Under the pieces are notes generated by a model. That model was not told where the DNA came from, searched no databases, and saw only the letters and a program-made list of their open reading frames with translations. The position numbers and the translations under genes were made by a program. A stretch of 64,000 bases of DNA from Anodontia alba (lineage: Eukaryota; Mollusca; Bivalvia; Lucinida; Lucinidae). Where the stretch lies: the NCBI GenBank assembly GCA_964016985.1, contig OZ024825.1, positions 35,122,057-35,186,056 on the forward strand. Direction: 5' to 3'. Below, one piece after another: positions 62,418 to 64,000 of this stretch; positions within the stretch are counted from its first letter, which is position 1, and every line of letters begins with the position of its first letter.

Positions 62418-64000
62418 TATGCCCCCAACTTCAAAGAAGTTGGAGGGGCATATTGCTTCTGGGTTGTTCGTCCATCCGTCCGTCCATCCGTCCGTCCGTC
62501 CTTCCATCCGTTCGTCACGCTTTTTGATGCATAGCATAACTTTAAAACCGTGAATGCTACTGTTTTGAAATTTCATATATGGATTCCTCATGAAAAAATA
62601 GCTGACACGTATTTTTTTTCTTGACAGGATTATGCCCCTTTTCTGAGTTATGGCCCTTTGAAAAAATATGGATGCAATCTTGTCAGCAAAATATCTCAAA
62701 AACTATTAAAGCTAGAGCCTTGAAACTTGATGAATAGACTGGTAGTGATGAGTAGACAACCTGATTAACTTTTGAAGAAATTTTGAAAAATACTTCTTGA
62801 GTTATGGCCCTTTGTAATTTTGGGCAATTTTACCTTGTCAGCAAAATATCTCAAAAACTGTTAGAGCTAGAGCCTTGAAACTTAGTAAATGGATTTGTAG
62901 TGATGAGTAGATGACCTGATTAACTTTTGAAGAAATTCTGAAAAATACTTCATGAGTTATGGCCCTTTGTAATTTTGGGCATTTTTATCTTGTCAGCAAA
63001 ATATCTCAAAAAACGTTGGAGCTAGAGCCTTGAAACTTAATGAATAGACTGGTAGTGATGAGTAGACAACCTGATTAACTTTTGAAGAAATTTTGAAAAA
63101 TGCCTTTTGAGTTATGGCCCTTTGTAATTTTGGGCATTTTTACCTTGTCAGCAAAATATCTCAAAAACTGTTAGAGCTTGAGCCTTGAAACTTAGTAAAT
63201 GGATTTGTAGTGATGTGTAGATGACCTGATTAACTTTTGAAGAAATTCTGAAAAACACTTCGTGAGTTATGGCCCTTTGTAATTTAGGGCATTTTTAACT
63301 TGTCAGCAAAATATCTCAAAAACTATTGAAGCTAGAGCCTTGAAACTTGATGAATAGACTGGTAGTGATGAGTAGACAACCTGATAAACTTTTGAAGAAA
63401 CTTTGAAATATAGTTTTTGAGTTATGCCCCTTTGTAATTTTAGGCATTTTTATCTTGTCAGCAAAATATCTCAAAAACTGTTAGAGCCAGAGCCTTGAAA
63501 CTTAGTAAATGGATTTGTAGTGATGAGTAGATGACCTGATTAATTTTTGAAGAAATTCTGAAAAATTCTTCATGAGTTATGGCCCTTTGTAATTTTGGGC
63601 AATTTTACCTTGTCAGCAAAATATCTCAAAAACTGTAGGAACTAGAGCCTTGACACTTGATGAATAGACTGGTAGTGATGAGTAGACAACCTGATTAACT
63701 TTTGAAGAAATTTTGAAATATACTTCTTGAGTTATGCCCCTTTGTTATTTTGGGCATTTTTATCTTGTCAGCAAAATATCTCAAAAACTATTAGAGCTAG
63801 AGACTTGAAACTTGGTGAATTGATTGGTAATGATGAGTAGATGACCTGATTAATTTTTTTGTAAATTCTGAAAAATATTTCATAAGTAATGGCCCTTTGT
63901 AAATTTGGGCATGTTTCCCTTGTGAACAAAATATCTCAAAAACTATTGAAGCTGGAGCCTTGAAACTTGATGAATAGATTGGTAGTGATGAGTAGATGAC
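62418..64000 (+). mobile_element. tandem-core element with 5' hairpin and dimeric ~155-bp array (open at right edge)
   Basis: Starts with hairpin TATGCCCCCAACTTC / GAAGTTGGAGGGGCATA (62418-62452), then a (GTCC/ATCC)n-like stretch CCGTCCGTCCATCC. At least nine units are marked by AAATATCTCAAAAAC, every ~153-158 bp from 62690 to 63936. Alternate units differ: one type has GAATAGACTGGTAGTGATGA and 'GACAACC', the other GTAAATGGATTTGTAGTGAT and 'GATGACC'. The real repeat is thus a ~310-bp dimer. The right end is outside the window. Confidence 0.8.

Noticed and set aside
57156..64000. GCDH exon 7 (FGCLNNARYG region)
   Set aside because: Not found on the plus strand; probably beyond the right edge.

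Overview
The window is animal nuclear DNA. It carries the 5' parts of two intron-rich housekeeping genes set in a very dense field of transposable elements. The protein sequences, tRNA-derived SINEs, a mariner, a TTAA-type (piggyBac-like) element, non-LTR fragments and, above all, several elements with ~145-155 bp tandem cores ('pearl'-type) suggest a bivalve mollusc. Species cannot be fixed from the sequence. Nothing bacterial is present.

Genes. On the minus strand, exons at 34173-34036, 25701-25564, 15680-15579, 11625-11507 and 8837-8745 join in frame into the first ~196 codons of the cytosolic phenylalanine-tRNA ligase alpha subunit (FARSA); the gene runs off the left edge. On the plus strand, exons at 40881-40965, 43720-43857, 45370-45493, 47247-47356, 49049-49178 and 56933-57155 join in frame into the first 270 codons of mitochondrial glutaryl-CoA dehydrogenase (GCDH); the gene runs off the right edge. 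The genes are divergent with 6.7 kb between start codons. FARSA does cytosolic protein synthesis and GCDH lysine/tryptophan breakdown, so there is no obvious shared pathway, but both also lie close together in human 19p13.13.

Layout. 1.57-8.09 kb: a nested-palindrome repeat whose hairpin tips carry a 5.8 kb TTAA element and a 0.23 kb relative. 8.7-15.7 kb: FARSA exons 5-3 with SINE and tandem-core elements. 16.1-23.4 kb (FARSA intron 2): three tandem-core elements, one of them an array of 14 units carrying inverted YY1-like motifs, and one with Helitron-like ends. 25.2-34.2 kb: FARSA exons 2 and 1, an RTE-type fragment, SINEs and low-complexity tracts. 34.4-38.5 kb: non-LTR retrotransposon fragments. 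38.7-40.6 kb: a foldback element with TCGAAATTTCGA-type arrays just upstream of GCDH. 40.9-57.2 kb: GCDH with introns full of short palindromic repeats and a dead mariner. 57.3-60.4 kb: a tandem-core element hit by a SINE (12-bp target duplication) and a second mariner. 62.4-64 kb: a dimeric ~155-bp repeat array running off the edge.

Short palindromic repeats are named here P1 to P7. They recur roughly every 1-2 kb and often nest in each other. Most long introns are built from them.
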